NCBI GenBank assembly: GCA_947505055.1
Contig: CANNLO010000225.1
Coordinates: 1 to 7,514 of the forward strand
Reading direction: 5' to 3'
Source: Methylococcaceae bacterium
Lineage (GTDB): Bacteria; Pseudomonadota; Gammaproteobacteria; Methylococcales; Methylomonadaceae
Length of the DNA: 7,514 bases
The notes under the pieces: model-generated
Told to the model about the DNA's origin: nothing
Databases searched by the model: none
Seen by the model: only the letters and a program-made list of their open reading frames with translations
Program-made: the position numbers and the translations under genes
Shown here: positions 6,019-7,514 of the stretch, piece after piece
Layout of the letters: each line of letters opens with the position of its first letter
How positions within the stretch are numbered: position 1 is the first letter of the stretch

Positions 6019-6296
6019 ATGACTTTGCAGCACGTGTATTGGATCGGTGTCATAGTTTTTTTTGCTGGTGTACTTATCAATACGATCTGGATAATGCACT
6101 AGAAAGAGAATGGGACTCTAACGTAAAGCCTGAAAAAACTATTGTTATTTTATATATGGCTTTAGCGCAAACGACATACTTTGGGTTTTTTTGGCCCATA
6201 TCTTGGTTTTTTGTAAGGTATTATTGGCTAAAGCATAGAGAGAAAGAAAGGCTGCGTCGTGAAGAGATTCGTGCATGGGATCAGAGAGGCAAATGA
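6019..6296 (+). pseudogene. Small membrane protein gene with a frame break
   Basis: ATG 6019, preceded by GAGTGGGG, starts a 27-codon frame ending at TAG 6100-6102. It encodes a membrane segment (VYWIGVIVFFAGVLINTIWIM). A second frame, read one base back, is open over the same region to TGA 6294. It encodes LEREWDSNVKPEK, a second membrane segment (IVILYMALAQTTYFGFFWPI plus SWFFVRYYWL) and a charged tail (KHREKERLRREEIRAWD). Together they look like one protein of about 90 residues with two membrane spans. The only start for the second frame alone is a TTG at 6039 without a good ribosome site. Either an indel separates the halves, or a -1 frameshift occurs, for example at the T run 6056-6063. 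Confidence 0.5.
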
Positions 6297-6530
6297 CAAC
6301 CCAGAACTAACTTGGAATTTTTAAAAAATAAAATTTTTAGAAAGGCTGTTATTTTAGTGGCGGGGGTGTTTCTGAGAAATTGGGATTTGGTTGAGCAGAT
6401 TACTATGTATAGTAGCTTGGATGGTACCTTAATTAAAAAAGGGGTGTACGGGGGGCAGATTCTGCTGTCAGGGCGATTTGATACGGGATTAGGTGCAGAT
6501 TTGCAAAGGGTTCAAACAAGGCCAGCTTAA
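6293..6530 (+). pseudogene. Small unknown gene with a probable frameshift near its start
   Basis: ATG 6293 overlaps the stop of the previous gene (ATGA), a usual coupling arrangement, but its frame ends after five codons (MTTQN, stop). The adjacent frame is open from 6297 to 6530 and encodes RTNLEFLKNKIFRKA, a short hydrophobic stretch (AVILVAGVFL) and a soluble tail (NWDLVEQITMYSSLDG, then KKGVYGGQILLSG). Deleting one C from CCC (6300-6302) would join the start to this frame, giving about 78 residues. Without that, the only start is a TTG at 6312 (72 residues) with no good ribosome site. No family is recognised. The stop codon lies in the loop of a terminator. Confidence 0.45.
6301..6322 (+). 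repeat. Second copy of a 22-bp direct repeat (first copy 5971-5992)
   Basis: The two copies share AGAACTAACTTGG and the following ATTTTT, 20/22 identical, and lie exactly 330 bp apart. They bracket the small membrane gene. Both copies, in the same phase, could encode PRTNL(V/E)F: the upstream copy sits in a 29-codon frame from ATG 5928 to TAA, the downstream copy at the start of the next gene. The simplest reading is a duplicated gene start produced when the membrane gene was inserted, with the upstream copy now acting as a terminator-like hairpin. Confidence 0.55.
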
Positions 6531-6543
6531 TGCTGGCTTTTTT
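6521..6543 (+). terminator. Strong Rho-independent terminator closing the cargo
   Basis: GCCAGC (6521-6526) pairs perfectly with GCTGGC (6532-6537) over a 5-base loop TTAAT, followed by six T. The TAA stop of the last gene lies in the loop (6528-6530). It ends the plus-strand transcription unit before the right attachment arm and protects the antisense tRNA-Arg gene from read-through. Confidence 0.88.
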
Positions 6544-6582
6544 GTGCCTGAATTGTTGGCAGTTGTTGCGGGTGTTTTTTTA

Positions 6583-6608
6583 TAATTGCGCCAAGAGTGC
6601 GCCATTAG
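6583..6608. promoter_or_regulatory. Right pair of 11-bp arm-site repeats (TGCGCCANNAG)
   Basis: TGCGCCAAGAG (6587-6597) and TGCGCCATTAG (6598-6608) form a tandem pair like that at 160-181, with the shared TAAT leader at 6583-6586. They lie 57 bp from the attR repeat; the left pair lies about 116 bp from attL. In the excised circle the two pairs would flank the attP core in the same orientation, the arrangement expected of integrase or excisionase arm sites. Confidence 0.6.
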
Positions 6609-6621
6609 AAATTTCAGACAA

Positions 6622-6653
6622 TAAAAAAGGCCTTAGTTTTAACATAAGACCTT
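6622..6653 (-). terminator. Terminator for tRNA-Arg supplied by the element
   Basis: On the minus strand, AAGGTCTTA pairs with TAAGGCCTT (8 of 9 Watson-Crick, plus a G-T type contact) over a 9-base loop, followed by a T-run (A6623-6628 on the plus strand). It starts 9 bases after the tRNA CCA end. Since it lies inside the element, integration replaces the original downstream sequence of the tRNA with this terminator. The plus-strand side has only weak T content after it. Confidence 0.7.
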
Positions 6654-6661
6654 GATTTTAT

Positions 6662-6738
6662 TGGTGCCCCAAAGTGGATTCGAACCACCGACCTGTCCCT
6701 TAGGAGGGGACCGCTCTATCCAGCTGAGCTATCAGGGC
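6662..6738 (-). tRNA. tRNA-Arg (anticodon CCU), CCA encoded
   Basis: The reverse complement folds as a full cloverleaf. The acceptor GCCCTGA pairs with TTGGGGC (with G-T pairs), the D arm contains AGCTGGATAG, the anticodon stem GTCCC/GGGAC encloses loop CTCCTAA (anticodon CCT), and the T arm carries GGTTCGAATCC. The discriminator is A, followed by encoded CCA (6664-6662). It decodes AGG. The 3' half is duplicated at 1-43, so the element restored the gene on insertion. Upstream on the minus strand TAAAAT and TAATAT could serve as -10 boxes; no clear -35 was found. Confidence 0.96.
6666..6708. repeat. attR: tRNA-Arg 3' half at the right junction
   Basis: Matches 1-43 with one difference (C6680 against T15), ending at the G6709/T44 divergence. 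The repeat reaches from the acceptor 3' strand to the 5' side of the anticodon stem, so it includes the anticodon loop, a common crossover place for tyrosine integrases using tRNA genes. Bases left of it are element, bases right of it (from 6709) are host. Confidence 0.9.
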
Positions 6739-6800
6739 AATATTAGAATTTTACCATAAAGAGCAAGTCTAAATACTCGCAATTTATTATTTGTTTATTT

Positions 6801-7139
6801 TTAACCTGGCGGCCACTTCATTTGTCTACCGCCGAGTAGATGCAAATGTAAATGAAAAACTTCTTGCCCACCATGAGAGTTACAGTTAAAAACTGTTCGA
6901 TAACCTTCATCTGACAAACCTTGCAGCTTAGCTAATTTGATGGCAGTTTGTAATAATTGACCGGCAAGCAAGGTATCATCTAAATCATTTAAAGTGGCAA
7001 TATGCTTCTTAGGCACAATTAATATATGCACAGGGGCTTGTGGATTGATATCTCTAAAGGCTAAGACGGTGTCGTCTTCAAACACTACATCAGGTTTAAT
7101 TTCACCAGCAACCATTTTACAAAATAAGCATGAGCTCAT
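6801..7139 (-). CDS. hinT: HIT-family purine nucleoside phosphoramidase (HinT-like)
   Basis: This 112-residue histidine triad protein hydrolyses adenosine 5'-phosphoramidates and related AMP-lysine adducts in the cytoplasm, usually as a dimer. The triad is H96-L-H98-L-H100-LL near the C-terminus, with H98 the expected nucleophile. Other family signs are CLFC at 4-7 (zinc-type pair), the segment AFRDINPQAPVHILIVPKKHI (about 27-47) and SHGGQEVFH. It ends MKWPPG, near the family's usual length. The start follows AAGGG on the minus strand. It lies between recR and tRNA-Arg in the same direction and belongs to the host chromosome. Confidence 0.93.
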   Translation of the reverse strand: MSSCLFCKMVAGEIKPDVVFEDDTVLAFRDINPQAPVHILIVPKKHIATLNDLDDTLLAGQLLQTAIKLAKLQGLSDEGYRTVFNCNSHGGQEVFHLHLHLLGGRQMKWPPG

Positions 7140-7156
7140 AGCATTACCCTTATTGA

Positions 7157-7252
7157 TTAATCAGCTTTTTTAGCTTCAATAGCTAAAGCTATTGCACTCC
7201 AACGCCCATAAAGCTTGGCATTAACTTTATTAAGAAATTTCTCTTCGCCCAT
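7157..7252 (-). CDS. Possible 31-residue protein overlapping the recR end
   Basis: On the minus strand an ATG at 7252 opens a frame [18 protein letters not shown], continuing with [13 protein letters not shown] to a TAA at 7157. It overlaps the last 23 bases of recR in another frame and ends 17 bases before the hinT start. It would be an amphipathic helix, basic then Ala-rich. No good ribosome site precedes it, but it could be coupled to recR translation. It fills the recR-hinT gap neatly, which is its main support. Not recognised. Confidence 0.42.
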   Translation of the reverse strand: MGEEKFLNKVNAKLYGRWSAIALAIEAKKAD

Positions 7253-7514
7253 TAAAAGCATGAGATAAAGTACTGCTATCAATAAACTCAAGTTCACCGC
7301 CCATTGGGACTCCGTGAGCAATCCTACTGGCTGGAACCAGATGTTTTTTAGCTATTTCACCGATGAAATAGGCCGTTGCCTCACCTTCTACAGTTGAATT
7401 AGTCGCTAAGATTAATTCTTTAACTTCTCCAGAAGATAAGCGCTGCTCCAGTGAATCTAAGCCAAGTTGATCAGGACCTATACCATCTAATGGCGACAAT
7501 CGACCATGCAGCAC
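7230..7514 (-). CDS. recR: Recombination mediator RecR, C-terminal part (5' end outside window)
   Basis: The window ends inside this gene. The visible 94 residues are the C-terminal half of RecR, which helps load RecA at single-strand gaps with RecF and RecO. The frame is open to the window edge ([14 protein letters not shown]); the GTG at 7514 is an internal codon, not a start. The Toprim domain shows [16 protein letters not shown], and the conserved C-terminal block [20 protein letters not shown] and [12 protein letters not shown] follows, matching the family end. The zinc finger and helix-hairpin-helix must lie beyond the edge. Host gene, intact as far as seen. Confidence 0.95.
   Translation of the reverse strand: MLHGRLSPLDGIGPDQLGLDSLEQRLSSGEVKELILATNSTVEGEATAYFIGEIAKKHLVPASRIAHGVPMGGELEFIDSSTLSHAFNGRREIS

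Larger units (their letters stand above)
1..6708. mobile_element. Integrated minimal mobile island in tRNA-Arg(CCU)
   Basis: The element is bounded by a 43-bp direct repeat of the tRNA-Arg 3' half (1-43 and 6666-6708, 42/43 identical). It carries its integrase beside the left end and reads mostly on the plus strand. Contents in order are integrase, unknown gene, AlpA-like regulator, primase-polymerase/helicase, iteron origin candidate and small cargo genes. There are no structural phage genes, relaxase, type IV secretion or recognisable resistance genes. The order integrase, AlpA-like protein, primase-helicase, iteron origin is known from phage satellites and small integrative elements. Placing this one among satellites is inference. 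Because the window starts exactly at attL, the left chromosomal flank is not visible. Confidence 0.88.

Noticed and set aside
6039..6100. TTG 6039 as the start of the membrane protein
   Set aside because: No ribosome site, and the first codons read as DRCHSFFCWCTYQYD, unlike a membrane protein start; the other frame there has both the ribosome site and a membrane span.
6556..6586. Promoter TTGGCA/TATAAT reading toward attR
   Set aside because: Boxes look good but the spacer is 19 bp and no gene follows on that strand before the antisense tRNA; too weak to list.

Overview
The window holds an almost complete small integrated mobile element (about 6.7 kb) in a tRNA-Arg(CCU) gene, followed by a short piece of host chromosome. 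The host genes on the right, a HIT-family hydrolase and the C-terminal half of RecR, look like those of an AT-rich member of the Pseudomonadota, probably a gammaproteobacterium, with a betaproteobacterium possible. Good Shine-Dalgarno sites, Rho-independent terminators and an encoded tRNA CCA end fit this. The genus cannot be read from the sequence.

Layout. Bases 1-43 are a displaced copy of the tRNA 3' half (attL). Bases 6666-6708, inside the intact minus-strand tRNA gene, are the matching attR copy, with one mismatch in 43. Just inside each end lies a pair of 11-bp repeats, TGCGCCANNAG, that look like integrase arm-binding sites. From left to right on the plus strand come: a tyrosine integrase; a coupled unknown gene; a small AlpA/excisionase-like DNA-binding protein behind a palindromic operator candidate; a fused primase-polymerase/RepA-type helicase; a 250-bp nested inverted repeat with 9-bp iterons (predicted replication origin); and then small accessory genes. 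The accessory genes encode two unknown small proteins, a zinc-knuckle HGG-type protein, a small exported Gln-rich protein, and two small membrane-type genes whose reading frames are disrupted. A strong terminator closes the cargo at about 6540.

How it may work (inference). Integrase and the arm sites would excise the island as a circle. The AlpA-like protein would control the excision or replication genes. The primase-helicase would act on the iteron origin to replicate the circle. No capsid, terminase large subunit, relaxase or conjugation gene is present, so any spread would depend on a helper phage or helper element. The architecture resembles minimal phage satellites or integrated plasmid-like elements.

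Points most worth a second look: the iteron/inverted-repeat origin; a Gln where the primase-polymerase family normally has its motif II His; three reading-frame breaks within 5381-6310, which could be programmed frameshifts, decay or sequencing indels; and related hairpins in front of two cargo genes.
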